Shown here: positions 23,391 to 34,331 of the stretch, piece by piece
How positions within the stretch are numbered: position 1 is the stretch's first letter
How the letters are laid out: the number at the start of each line of letters is the position of its first letter
DNA from: Crotalaria pallida
Taxonomy: Eukaryota > Streptophyta > Magnoliopsida > Fabales > Fabaceae
Length of the DNA: 64,000 nucleotides
Direction of reading: 5' to 3'
Assembly (NCBI GenBank): GCA_037953625.1
Contig: CM075650.1
Location: 148,333,206 to 148,397,205 of the forward strand
Translations under genes and position numbers: made by a program
Notes under the pieces: generated by a model
Database searches by the model: none
What the model saw: the letters and a program-made list of their open reading frames with translations, nothing else
Told to the model about the DNA's origin: nothing

Positions 23391-24293
23391 GCATTAACTT
23401 TTTTTAACTGTATTTGACATGAACTTTAAAATAGGACAATGGTTAGCAAAAACTCATACTACACTATAAATTTTCTTTTCTTGATTTGCTTAAACCTCGC
23501 TTGCAGGACAATGGTTAGCAAAAACTCATACTATAATATAATATTATAGGATTATATTATATTATTAAAAAAACTAAAAAATCCACATTGTAATCAGTAA
23601 TCCATTATTCTTATATGTTCAACAAAAATATAATTGACTACATATCCTAACATAAATGTTACTTCTATTCTAAAAAATGTACAATCCCTTCAATTTTAGA
23701 TTTGTACTCAAATTTATGAACGTCATTAGCTGCTATCCCATTCTTAATAAAGGAAACCTGCAATGGATCATGGTATAGTCTCAGTGATTGCACAAACAGA
23801 AAGGGATAATGGAATTTTGTTGCTGTGTTTGGTACAAATTATTTGAAGAGGTGGAAATGAAGGGAAGAAGATCTATCTCTGGACTGGCATGTCAGATCAG
23901 ATAGTTACCTCAATCTCCTTCCATTCCCTGCTCTTCAAACCCTTCATACCCAAGTCAAAGCATAAGAAAAACCAAATAAACAAAAGCAGCTTTCAATGTA
24001 GTGCACTTGCCTATTATTGAGATGGCAAGTTAGATAATTTGTGTGTTGGCCTCTTTCCTCCCATGTTGATTACATTTTCCCTGAACACAACAGCAAAAGA
24101 AATATAAAAATTATTCAGATCTGCACAATCATGTATACTGCCACGTCCTGCAAATGTGGATATTGGTTTCAAGTTATGACCCTAAAATAAAATCAAAGTT
24201 TATTGTGCTTATTGGCTTATTGAAATTTATTTAAGAAGTGAAAAACACTGCATGTAATCACTTGCTTCAACTTTTAAAGCAACATGATTCAGC
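23391..24293. other. Intergenic, short direct repeat only
   Basis: A segment of about 29 bases beginning GGACAATGGTTAGC occurs twice, at about 23434 and 23508. Otherwise it is AT-rich with no supported gene. Confidence 0.5.
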
Positions 24294-24301
24294 ATACAAC
24301 G

Positions 24302-24849
24302 TAGGGATGGCAATTGGATCCGGACCCGCGGGTACCCGCGGGTAATACCCGCAATGGGTCCGGGTCTGGGTCCAAAAAAGAGACCCGTGGGTCCAAAGGA
24401 TGGACCCGTTTGGGTACCCGCTTTGAACGGGTCTGGGTCCGGGTCTGAGATATTCAGACCCGTGGGTACCCGGACCCGTTCATATTTACATATATGCATT
24501 ATATATACATATATAATTTAGTATGTTTGTGTTTAACGAGAGAATTTCTTTGATGTCTGCGAGTATTTAATGATGGTAGGGATTAATATTAAGTAGAGTG
24601 TGTAATAATGTATTAAGGATCCCTCGGTCTATAAAAAAAACATAGAAATTAATTTAAAAAATAATATTTTCTTTAAAAAAATTGCTAATGGGTACCCGCA
24701 AAACCCGTCTGGGTATCCGAAGACCCGCCTACCCATTATGCAGCGGGTACCCGGGCGGGTTCGGATGGGTCCGGGTCCAGTAATTGAAGAACGGGTCCGG
24801 GTCCGGGTACCCCATTACCCGGACCCACCCGGACCCATTGCCATCCCTA
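24302..24849. mobile_element. hAT-type MITE with GC-rich arms
   Basis: The terminal inverted repeats TAGGGATGGCAAT and ATTGCCATCCCTA are flanked by a perfect 8-bp duplication ATACAACG (24294-24301 and 24850-24857), the hAT signature. Both arms consist of iterated GGGTCCGGGT and GGGTACCCG words, while the centre is AT-rich. There is no transposase, so it is non-autonomous. Confidence 0.9.
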
Positions 24850-24857
24850 ATACAACG

Positions 24858-26580
24858 TTTATGCATAGCCAGCATACTAACTGCATGAACTAAATAGAAA
24901 AAGGAGAACAAATATGAAGTGTTAAAGCTTATCAATTTTACTCATGAAGAAACTAAATTAAATAATACTGAGTGAAAATTGCTTACTAGCTTGCTCATAG
25001 TTCTAGATCAAAACATGAAGATGTCAGATAAAAAGTTTCTCAATTAGCTCAAGGAAAATTGAGAGGGAGGGGTATAAAAGGCAATATATAACCAAAATGA
25101 CCGCCAAGAATATAATTCATATAACTATAATCATGCGGGTATGCAGATTGAAGTACAGCAGACTTTATTTAATGAAACACAGATAATTCTGCCTGAATTG
25201 CAAATACGATGTGTGATTAAACTTAATCAAAAAACTATAGTAATATTGATTACAATTAAATTAAATCATTTCTGTTTTATAAGGAACAAGGATAAGATTA
25301 TGGATGATGATGATTAGCTCAGTGGTTATTATGAGAGAATAACCTAATCCATTTAGAAACAGTTTGAGAGGGATTAATCTAATATATAAAAGCTAACAGG
25401 GAAGAGCGGGCTGTTTGTGAGAGTATCATTACTCATCGCTCCAAAATTAATTATGAACGGCTAAAAAATAAAAAGAAAAAGAAAGCCATAGCTGGTCCGA
25501 GGTACATAACGGCAATGAGAAACTTGTACATATATAACAGAGCCTCCTAACAGTAAATTAATCATCATGATCTTCCCTTTCCATTTTTCATGTTTTACTT
25601 TTTATTCCCTTTTCAGTTTACTTCTTTTTATCAAGTTGTAGTCTCAAATAAAAACAGTTTTAGTTGGATATCAAGGAATTATCATCATACTCAACCCATA
25701 TGTACTCAACCCATATAATCATATCTGAGAAAGAGGAGAATACAAGTTATTATTACCATGTAGCAGATCTCCTAGTCAATCTCAACCACTTAATTAAGGG
25801 AACTAGGAGGTCATAAGCACCTCAACAACCAGCACCTTATCGCAAGGTCACTTTGTCCGTAAAGTTAGATATTTTTCCTAATATTTCATGTTCTACTATC
25901 TAAGTAAAGCCCAAAGAAACACTCTGACTCGATTAGAAATACAAGCCATATATTCAACATTACATGCTTCAATACATAGAAAGCAATTAAAACATGCCAT
26001 CAAGATTGGTGGGAACCCATTGGCTGTAATAAATAATTACCAAAGTAAACATAATTTACCCATGTCACCACAACTAGCTTCTAAATGTCACATAAAATCA
26101 AATTGAGTAATCAAGCAAACATGGTATCTTTGCCTTCAAAAACAGTATTAAAATGATACTTGGACACAGAATGCGCACTTAAACAAGGATTATACACTAG
26201 TTACATATGAAAGTTGGAAAGAAAATAGACAATAATCTGTAATGAGAAGTATTAGCATTTCTCTTTATTTTTAATAACAAACAATTCTATCACATAAGCT
26301 GCCGTGTGAATCTTTTTTCAAGTGCTAATTCAACAGGCAGCCAAACATAATAAAACATAAGATCATAAATCAGAACAGGAAAGCGTGTGGTACTGAAACA
26401 AGCCTTAAAATGAGAAATATATATAGGTAAGAATTAAGATACTGGACCTCTGCTTGAAAGGGCATAAGACAGTAAGTGAGATTCCACGCAATCATAATAA
26501 AACGGCATGAAAACTAAAGAGTTTTCCGATTTTTCCATGTTGCCCAGAAAAAAAGAATGATTTTATTGTTCAACAAAAAG
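24858..26580. other. Intergenic, nothing recognised
   Basis: AT-rich sequence without a convincing ORF. A tRNA A-box-like word at 25316 has no matching B-box. If the gene at 27652 has long 3' untranslated or intronic parts they could extend here, but nothing shows it. Confidence 0.4.
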
Positions 26581-26584
26581 CAGA

Positions 26585-27395
26585 CAATTATAAGTTAAAC
26601 ACTTCACAAGTGAGGTACTGAAAAACCATCATAAACAGTCATACACACACTGATATCGCCATTCTTAACGTGCACCAGCACATTTCATGATTAGCAAAGT
26701 GAAAAATCTGATAAAACCAACATAAAATATAAGCTTTTGCCTCTTGAACTCTGTCAAACCAGGCAATAACAGCCAGCAATACACTTTGCAAGTGAGATGC
26801 TGGCAAATCATCATAAACGGTAAAAATCACACACCGACATCGATCATCATTTCAAAACCAACATAAGATATAAGCTTTTGTCACTTGAACTCTGTCAAAC
26901 CAGGCATAATAGCAAGTGAGAAACTGAAAAATCATCATAAACAGTCAAACACAACGATATTGATCATCATTTCAAAACCAACATAAAATATAAGATTTTT
27001 AGACTTGAACTCTGTCAAACCAGGCATAATAGCAAGTGAGAAACTGAAAAATCATCATAAACAGTCAAACACAACGATATTGATCATCATTTCAAAACCA
27101 ACATAAAATATAAGATTTTTAGACTTGAACTCTGTCAAACCAGGCATAATAGCAAGTGAGAAACTGAAAAAGCATCATAAACAGTCAAACACACAACAAT
27201 ATCAATCATCGTTTCAAAACCAACATAAAATATAAGCTTTTTCCACTTGAACTCCGTCAAACCAATCATGAGAAAATGAAAAGCCATTAAAAAGAGTGAT
27301 ACACACACTGATCTCATCACTTTAAACCTCCACCAGCACAATTCATGCATAGCAAAATGAACAATCAGGCAAAACCAACATAAAATATAAAGGCA
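26585..27395. repeat. Degenerate tandem repeat, period about 120 bp
   Basis: About six units share AACCAACATAAAATATAAG and CTTGAACTCTGTCAAACCA. Spacings read by eye are about 140, 120, 120, 122 and 154 bases. Positions 26941-27000 and 27061-27120 are identical, so at least one duplication is recent. The block lies about 250 bases beyond the stop of the minus-strand gene at 27652. Confidence 0.85.
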
Positions 27396-27651
27396 AACAC
27401 CACTTTCCTAGCATGCAATATCGACGCAGATAACACCAAACTTCACATAACCGCGACAACAATTATAGAAACAAAAAGTCAATGTTAGTAACATAACAGC
27501 TCCCGATTCAACAAAAAATCAAGGAGAAACAATAACCACGTCTATAAAGTTTCTAAATTTGTACACAGAGTGGTAGCATAATCAATTTAATAACTTCCAA
27601 GTTCAAAAAATTGACATTTTTATAGAAACAACAACATCAATCATAAAACTC

Positions 27652-28401
27652 TTACTTAGAGAACCCAATTTCATTCATATTAACACCAACAACAGCATTA
27701 GCCATAGGAATGTTACTGCTCTTCTTCTTCTTCTTAGCCAATAACCTCAACTTCCTTTTCCTCTCTTTAACTTTCCAAACATTTTCTTTCCTATACACAA
27801 ACTTCACCGCCTTCCACCCATCCGAACTCGTGTCAATAACCGTCACCTCGCTCTTCGAAAACCCCTTCAAATCCTTCCCATCATTCTCAGCCTCATCCTC
27901 ATCACCACCACAACCATTCACATCTTCTTCTTCTTCTTCTCCTTCCTCTCGTTGACGTTCTTCTTCTGGCTTCGGGAGAGAGATTTTAAATGAATCGACG
28001 TCGGGGACGGTGACGGTGGTGGTGGAGGAAGAAGGAGAGGGCGAAAGAGGAGGGAGAACTCTGGTGGGATGAAGCTGTTTTCTTGGACATTTCCTGTTAG
28101 GATGGGTTCTAACAAAGGAAGCGCCGTTGAAAATCTGGGAAAGGATGGAACCGAGCGTGGTAGGGGTAGGGGCACGGGTACGGGTAGTGACACGGGTCGG
28201 GTTATCGGGTCGGGTATATGAGGAATTATTATTATTATTATTATTATTATCGGTGTTGATGTTGAGGAGGAAAGAGTCGAGGGTGGGGGTTTGGCCGGTT
28301 GGGAAGCCTTTACTGGAACGGAGACGGTCGAGCCAGTGGTGTTGCACGCGCTGGTGGGTTTGGTGTTGTTGGGTGAGTTCTAGATTTTGGAAGAGGTGCA
28401 T
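27652..28401 (-). CDS. Uncharacterised plant protein, WLDRLR-KGFPTG family, long member
   Basis: A single uninterrupted 249-residue frame. Residues 24-36 read WLDRLRSSKGFPT; a variable low-complexity part follows with an eight-Asn run; then a second block near residues 90-120 (ILSQIFNGAS..RKCPRKQLHPTRVLPPLSP). A Ser/Thr-rich linker, a strongly acidic segment (about 150-180), a block GWKAVKFVYRKENVWKVKERKRK (about 205-227) and a lysine run suggesting a nuclear signal complete it. Both conserved blocks recur in the genes at 39992 and 60551, which lack this acidic and basic C-terminal half. I do not recognise a named domain and assign no function. The start is the first Met of the open frame; upstream CT- and GT-rich sequence would be the 5' leader. 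It looks like a real gene because codons outside the repeats are ordinary and the blocks are conserved. Confidence 0.7.
   Translation of the reverse strand: MHLFQNLELTQQHQTHQRVQHHWLDRLRSSKGFPTGQTPTLDSFLLNINTDNNNNNNNNSSYTRPDNPTRVTTRTRAPTPTTLGSILSQIFNGASFVRTHPNRKCPRKQLHPTRVLPPLSPSPSSSTTTVTVPDVDSFKISLPKPEEERQREEGEEEEEDVNGCGGDEDEAENDGKDLKGFSKSEVTVIDTSSDGWKAVKFVYRKENVWKVKERKRKLRLLAKKKKKSSNIPMANAVVGVNMNEIGFSK
28224..28250. repeat. Coding ATT microsatellite
   Basis: About nine ATT units. On the minus strand they encode the Asn run of the 249-residue protein. Confidence 0.9.
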
Positions 28402-28896
28402 GGTGGGTGGAAGAAAGAAGGATTTGGAGGAGAAGAAACTGAGAGGTTCGGAAGTGAAATCTGGAAGTGTGTGTGCGAAATTGTGAAGGGAAATGGGTAG
28501 TTAGTTGTCTTGGCCTCCGGTCGGTGGCTGCTCCTTACTAAGTAGAAGTAGAGGACAAAAATACTACTCCCTCCTTACAGCATATTTTGGCACAAATTAA
28601 GAAAATGTTTGATTAGTTTAAGTTTTATGTATGTTTTGTCTAAAATGTCTTTATTTAATTTTTATTAAAAATTGTGATATTATTTCATTTTTATTAGTAA
28701 GTCTGTTCATTAATTAATGTACATGGGTAATTCATATCTTTTGGCTTTTAGCCTTGACAAACTATATTAAGAAAATGTTAATTATTGTATGTTTTATACT
28801 CTCACCGTGTTCATTTACATGTCATATTTCAAACAAAACATAGTATCATTTATGAAATGAAATGTAATCATTGCTTAAATTTCAAATATATTAATT
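28402..28896. other. Upstream region of the 27652 gene with MITE-like remnants
   Basis: It contains TACTCCCTCC at about 28566 and a second start-like word, CTCACCGTGTTCATT, at about 28800. Both resemble plant CTCCCTCCGT-type MITE termini, but no partner ends are found. No ORF is supported. Confidence 0.35.
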
Positions 28897-28901
28897 ATGT
28901 C

Positions 28902-29675
28902 TGTAGGGTTAACCGAACTGAGACCTTCCTTGACCGACTATGGGTTCGCGCACACCAGTGCCGCCAAGTCCCAACCAAACAAATCAAGATCGGCATATCA
29001 TCTGGGCTTACTCGGCCTCCACACAGGTCGGAACTCTGACAGTTAACCCGACCTCGGATGGACCAGAATCAGCCGGCTCTAACCGACCTCCTAGAGGTTG
29101 AGAGCATTTCATCGGACCTGGTCTAGACCAGGTCCGACCCCTCTACATGGTCGCTGACCGACCATACACTCGGCCTCCTTTGGGAGCACACCGAGTGGCC
29201 CAACTAGGGATGGGTAGGCATTTATCCGACCTCGGGATACCATATAGGTCGAGCCATACACCCCACATCCTTAATATGGGCTAGACATGAGACCAACTAA
29301 ACGGTCCAGGTCCTCTGGTACACAGTACCGCGCAGTCTATCTCCTAGACAGCCACAGATATTTACCAGATATTTACAGGACCTGACGTCAACGCGGTAAC
29401 CCTAACGGGCCTCACCACAGGCCCAACACCCTCACACCCTATAAAAGGCATCCACATGCCCTAGGGTCATGTAAGGTTTTCTCATCCCTATGTTGACACT
29501 TTGCACACACTCTTAGTTGACAGAGGGAGAACCTGGGTATCCCAACTGGGTATTTAGAAACATTCCATCACCGTCACACATAAACCCCTGATCTCACTCA
29601 GATTTCAGGACCACTAGTCATTGGTCTTAAGGTCCCCTAGGTCAAGGACATTTCCTATTTTCCAGATCCACTACA
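28902..29675 (+). mobile_element. Solo LTR, 774 bp
   Basis: It starts TGTAGGG and ends CACTACA, with inverted TGTAG/CTACA ends and the perfect 5-bp duplication ATGTC at 28897-28901 and 29676-29680. A TATA box (TATAAAAG, 29440-29447) indicates plus orientation. It is GC-richer than its surroundings. There is no internal region, so it is solo. It is probably Ty3/gypsy, but the family is not determined. Confidence 0.85.
29440..29447 (+). promoter_or_regulatory. TATA box in solo LTR
   Basis: CCTATAAAAGGC context, about 230 bases before the LTR end. Confidence 0.55.
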
Positions 29676-30113
29676 ATGTCTTTCCCCATTTTATAATTTC
29701 TTTGTCTATAATCATTACTCAACCTGTTCCATATCTTTTGGCCTTTTAAGCTTTTTTTCCATTCCATATATTTTGTCCTTTTACAATTTCAATACATAAA
29801 CATATTTCTCTTTCTAACTTTAATCCTTATTCAATCATTTCTTTTACTCCTCAATAATTCTACTTTTATCATCTCTTTCATCTAATCTTGTGCTTGACTT
29901 CATCTCTGACTACCTTCTGAGGCTTAGGTCTTTTCATCCCGTTGAGCTTGATATTTATTAATTCTTTCATTATTTACTCTCTTGGGGCATTGGGCTCAGA
30001 ATATTGTCTGAATTTGGGCTTGTACCTCCTATCAATTCTCCTCTCTTCTTTTTGGTGAGTATCCTTCTTTTGGTGGCCTTCATCTCGATTCTCCTTCACT
30101 TTGGGTCTAGGTC

Positions 30114-30905
30114 CTAAACGAATTTTGGCGGATGTACTCCTCGTTCCCATAAATCGACGGAAGTCTTCTCATTCATAAAGTGAGGGAGTGTACTTGCAAG
30201 ATCGACTACGAGCTCACTATTTTGATGGAGGGTAACTAATGGGTTTAGATGCACAATCTGATTCTTTTCTCTAATAAACCTGTTGAGGAAATCACACAGG
30301 TTTTCATCATGTTGTTGGATTACATCAGATAGGAAGTGCACCATTTTTGGGCGAGCTCTACTAGTTGAAAATTGTAACTTAAACGTATCAGTCAGCTGCT
30401 TTAAACTATTGATGGATCTTGATACAAGGGTTTGAAACCATTCTAAAGCCAGTTCTGCTAGACTTAACAAAAAGGCCTTACACATAACATCAAGAGTTCC
30501 ATGTTAGAATGCAATTGTAGCTCAAAATTTCATGACATGTTATTCCGGGTCTCTGATCCCATCCTAGCCATAGAGGTTGGTAGGTTGTTGGAAATTTCTA
30601 GGGTTTGGGGCTTGCATAATCCTTTCACATAATGGTTCTTGCCCAAGGTAGATCTCTTTGCAGTCTGGGATCTCTTGACCTAGTTCTTCCTGTCATACCC
30701 TTCTTCGACGGGCCTTCAAGTCAGTGGGTTTGTCCCCTTCTCTTTTTGCATTTGTTATTTTGAGAGTATTCAAAGGTTGGATTCCAAGTTGCCACATGGA
30801 TGGAGTTACCTTAGCCCTATTTCCAGTAAGGTTTGTTATGCCTGTCCTGTTTGTCCCATTAGAGCTTGCTGATCGGGGGAGGCTTGGTTTTTTTGGTCCA
30901 AGCAT
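30114..30905 (-). pseudogene. Tat-like gag remnant
   Basis: The minus-strand translation contains ERIMQAPNPRNFQQPTNLYGWDGIRDPE, then (past stops at about 30490-30530) MCKAFLLSLAELALEWFQTL, the Gag core of Tat-lineage elements. It continues through FSTSRARPKMVHFLSDVIQQHDENLCDFLNRFIREKNQI, which matches the usual arrangement of short helices in that Gag. The piece from 30114 to 30485 is an open 123 codons; the upstream 30693-30905 piece is in a separate frame. It encodes no functional product and would have been a particle protein in the intact ancestor. Confidence 0.65.
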
Positions 30906-31279
30906 TTCTTCTATTGCTTTATCAACTCGTTCTTGTATAATTTGATCAATCTTTGCTTGAGGGAGCTAAGTCGAATTCGCGCTTAGAGTTGGCCTCCCTA
31001 TTGGTCCTTCTTCTCTGTCCTGATACGGGACAACAAGTTTGGAGTGGGTTCTTCTGGCTCTTGGTGCAACGTGTTCCTCTAGTGGTGATCAAAATGGGAG
31101 GGTCTAGGGTAATAGAGGCTTCTACTCCATTACGAGGGTCATTATCGGCTTGCAGATTTGTGGCGAGTTGAGAATTTTCGACATCTGCACCAAGTATGGT
31201 TGTTAGGATAACGAGATGGATTTGATTTGGTATTGGGTCAACCAGAACTGGCTTTAGGTTAACATCAGCTTGCTTGTTA

Positions 31280-31325
31280 ACTAGTGGTGGGTTAGTTTAT
31301 AAAAAAAAAAACTAGTGGTGGGTTA
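31280..31325. repeat. Short duplication around an oligo(A) insert
   Basis: AACTAGTGGTGGGTTA occurs at about 31279-31294 and again at about 31310-31325, separated by GTTTAT plus an A-run. It looks like a target duplication around a minimal, A-tailed insertion. Confidence 0.6.
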
Positions 31326-31404
31326 ACCGAATTTGGATTCTGATTACCCATTAGACTATGGTTAGTGGTGTTTGTAGTTTACAGTTTCGCATAAACGGCG
31401 CCAA

Positions 31405-32000
31405 TGTCCTGTCCAGTTAGAACATGGGTCCTTGTTAAGGATTTTTGGTTTGACAAGAGCGACCTCTTAGTCCTACGTACCCATTTGAACTAGATTCTGG
31501 GAATCAAGACTACGTATTTCTATTAGGCGCGTCGGGATAGTTCATAAATGGGGAGTAAGACGGCTTCGAACTAAGGACATGCCCCCTACACATAGGAAGG
31601 TTGTTTTCGAACTAGTATCTCCTATATGAATGAGCTGGGTACACCATTTCGGATCCTAAGGTTAAGACTCTTAATACTATTGGGCAGTGGCTTTCATGAA
31701 GTTGTTGAATATCTGTGATGGGGTTGGATGCAACTATCACTATGTGGGACAGTAAGAGTTTGATTCTCTCACTACTAAATATCTCTCTGGGAATTTTTCA
31801 GTGTTCTCTATGTGTGATGTATCAGTTGTGAATTGTGTTGTCCTCAAAGTGTGCTAATGGAATTGTCTTCAACCCCGCGCTTAAGGCTAGTATTTAAAGG
31901 ATCGGGATGGGCAGCATGACCCGATGTATTTCATTGATAAATCTTCTATTTTTGAGAATAATCTTCGTGTAATCTTATGTCTAAGAAGATAAGCAGTGAT
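31405..32000 (-). repeat. LTR of the Tat-like fragment (far boundary unclear)
   Basis: On the minus strand the LTR would end GGACAGGACA directly before TTGGCGCCG. The opposite boundary could not be placed; sequence becomes very AT-rich after about 31970. Confidence 0.45.
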
Positions 32001-32192
32001 AATCTATAATTGCTAATAATCCATCAATAATCTTTGATAATTGAGTTGTTTATTTGCTAGAGATTCTTTATTAATTTATTAGGTATATCAATTTATATAT
32101 TATTTTAAAGTTCTTTTTAATTATCCTTACTCTTCAATAATTATTAGTTAGATTTAAATATTGACCTTTTTAAAATTAGTCCTTAAATGTTA

Positions 32193-32742
32193 GGCATAAT
32201 TATATTTCAGGTTTTTTTATCTTATTTTCAAGATTCACTTTAGTCCTTTATTATTTTTTGAAATAATTTTGGTCCTCTATTTTTTAAAAAGATTCAGTTT
32301 GGTACTTCCGTCAAAATAAAGTTAGATTTCACCAGAATATTCCGGAATTCCCCTCCCATCCTTTGATTTTGGAAAATGTCGCCCACTGTCGAAAAAATGT
32401 CTCTCTTTTTATTCTTCTTCCTCTCACTAATCCATTTCCCTCCTCCTCTTCTCACAAATTCATCCATATCCTCTTCCTCCTCCTCTTTCTCCCTTCTCCT
32501 CTTCTTAAATCCATATCCTGCAGCATTTTTCTGGCAGCATTTTTCGACAGTCAGCATCATTTTTCAAAATATGGGGAGGGAATATTTCAGAATATTCTGG
32601 TGAAATCTAACTTTATTTTGACGGAAGGACCAAACTGAATCATTTTAAAAAAAAAATAAATGACCAAAATTATTCAAAATAATAATAAAGGACCAAAGTG
32701 AATCTTGAAAATAAGATAAAAGACCAAAAATGTAATTAAGCC
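32193..32742. mobile_element. Mutator-type foldback MITE, 550 bp
   Basis: The arms are long inverted repeats (GGCATAATTATATTTCAGG against the complement of AATGTAATTAAGCC, continuing more than 150 bp). The candidate 9-bp duplication TAAATGTTA/TAAATTTTA (32184-32192 and 32743-32751) has one mismatch. Mirror-image ORFs inside are by-products of the palindrome. Confidence 0.65.
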
Positions 32743-32751
32743 TAAATTTTA

Positions 32752-33021
32752 CTCCCTTCGGTCTTATTCATAGGTCACATTCTAGAATAATTCTTTGATC
32801 ATATTTATAAGTCACTTTGTATTTTCTAGGAAATATTTATCGCTCTCTTATTTGCTCTTTGTTCACTAATGTGAAATAATATATTTGTGAAAATTTCAAT
32901 GCAAGTTAAGATGGTAAAGTTGTAAAATTAAATTATCGTTCTAAAGTTTCAAGAAATGTAACTATATATCTTGGTCTATGTGATATGATTAAGTATGACT
33001 TATAAATAGGACCAAATGAAG
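32752..33021. mobile_element. Stowaway-like MITE, 270 bp
   Basis: The termini CTCCCTTCGGTCTTATTC and the complement of the right end (CTTCATTTGGTCCTATTT) form imperfect inverted repeats with TA at both flanks, the Tc1/mariner target. It abuts the foldback element on its left. Confidence 0.7.
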
Positions 33022-33408
33022 TATTTTTTGGGGTTATGGTTTTGGTCCCCATAAATTATGCTTAAGAATAATGTATATGTAGTTTTGATTTTGATCCTCA
33101 TATTTTCACTACCCAAAGGTTTTGGTCTTTATAATATTAGCAAATGTAGGTTTTGGTCCATATCGCATACGACCACTTCAGTATTTTTCATCCATAATTG
33201 ACAACGAAGACCAAAACCAAAGTGAAACGAAAAAGTAGGAATCAAAACCCAAAAAAATAAAATATTGGAATTAATTTCATAAAAATTAACATTTAGAGGT
33301 ACCAATTTGATACTTAAGCATGTCAATTATTATTATTCAATAAATAAAAAAAATTAATGGAATTTCTACAAATCACCTAATATCTTCACCTATCTTTAAA
33401 AAAAAAGT
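33022..33408. other. AT-rich, possible foldback relic
   Basis: GGTTTTGGTCC-like words recur on both strands (33045-33220) without clean ends or target duplication. No gene is supported. Confidence 0.3.
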
Positions 33409-33618
33409 TTATGCATATTTTATCTTTCAATTTTAACGATTTAGCGAATTTAGCCTCTTTAATATTTTTTTTGGGTAAATTTATACCCTCAAATTTTTAC
33501 ATTTGGTAACTTTAGTCTCTTCATTCAAATTGAGACTAGCTGTGTTGACATGGCTAACAATAGAACACATGTGACCGTCATAGAAAGTTACATGTACTTT
33601 TTTTATTTTATAATATAA

Positions 33619-33655
<37 letters not shown>

Positions 33656-34007
33656 TTTAAAATATAAAAGATACACTAAAAATTCATACAAATTAAAAAA
33701 AATTATATATATATATATATAAATATATAAATCCAGTTAAAACATTCCACAATTTGTTATTTTTATTAAGTTCTTTTATTAATTTTTAAATATATATTCA
33801 ACAATATTTTTTGATATTTATATTTAAAATAAATATAAAAATCCACATAAGCTTTTACGAAGGTGACACGTGTCCCATCCTTAACCAAGTTAGTGCAATT
33901 AGTTTCAATTTGAATGGAGAGACCAAAGTTACCAAATGTGAAAATATTTAAGGGATTAAATTCGACACATCAATAAAAATATAAAACCAAAAATGCATTT
34001 AAGGCAA
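33409..34007. mobile_element. Foldback element, about 600 bp
   Basis: The arms at about 33409-33540 and 33880-34007 are inverted copies; the best block is ACATTTGGTAACTTTAGTCTC against its complement near 33930. The centre has two (AT)n tracts (about 33625-33650 and 33705-33722). The termini are decayed and no target duplication is found. Confidence 0.5.
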
Positions 34008-34331
34008 AAATAATTAGTGTTCTCAGAAACTAAGCTTTTTTTTTCAACAATATAATGATCATGATATTTATTCTTTCAGTTTCGTTTTGTTATTTATCTA
34101 TCAAACTTATGTGTTAATTTATAAGTGTGAATATTAGTGAGAATATACTGAGAATGAGAATTAATATGTATTGCTCTTACGCTAAACCATGTAACTACAG
34201 TAATAAGAATGAGATATATCAAGAATATTATATACTGAGAATTAATATAAGTATTTGACACCATATATACTGCAAAAGCATTGTTTATCACCGATAAATT
34301 GTGTAGGATCGTGTTTTAAATAATTTAATTA

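Larger units (their letters stand above)
29681..31404 (-). mobile_element. Tat-like Ty3/gypsy 5' internal fragment
   Basis: Read on the minus strand, a primer-site-like TTGGCGCCGTTT (31393-31404) is followed by a leader and a Gag region, then the fragment ends without protease or RT. TGGCGCCG after the LTR and the Gag wording fit the Tat/Ogre/Retand lineage. It is a truncated relic. Confidence 0.6.

Noticed and set aside
25310..25385. TAGCTCAGTGGTT resembles the A-box of a tRNA or SINE
   Set aside because: No B-box GGTTCGA-like word follows at a workable distance, no cloverleaf forms, and there is no poly(A) tail.
26585..27395. Regular repeats considered as a CRISPR-like array
   Set aside because: Units are about 120 bp without a short-repeat/unique-spacer pattern, and the window is plant nuclear DNA.
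28127..28486. 119-codon plus-strand ORF
   Set aside because: Antisense shadow of the 249-residue minus-strand gene.
28902..29675. Considered as the LTR partner of the Tat-like fragment at 31405
   Set aside because: It has its own perfect ATGTC duplication, opposite inferred orientation and different terminal sequences.
32294..32638. Several overlapping ORFs on both strands with similar ends
   Set aside because: They mirror each other because the sequence is a foldback element; no family resemblance.
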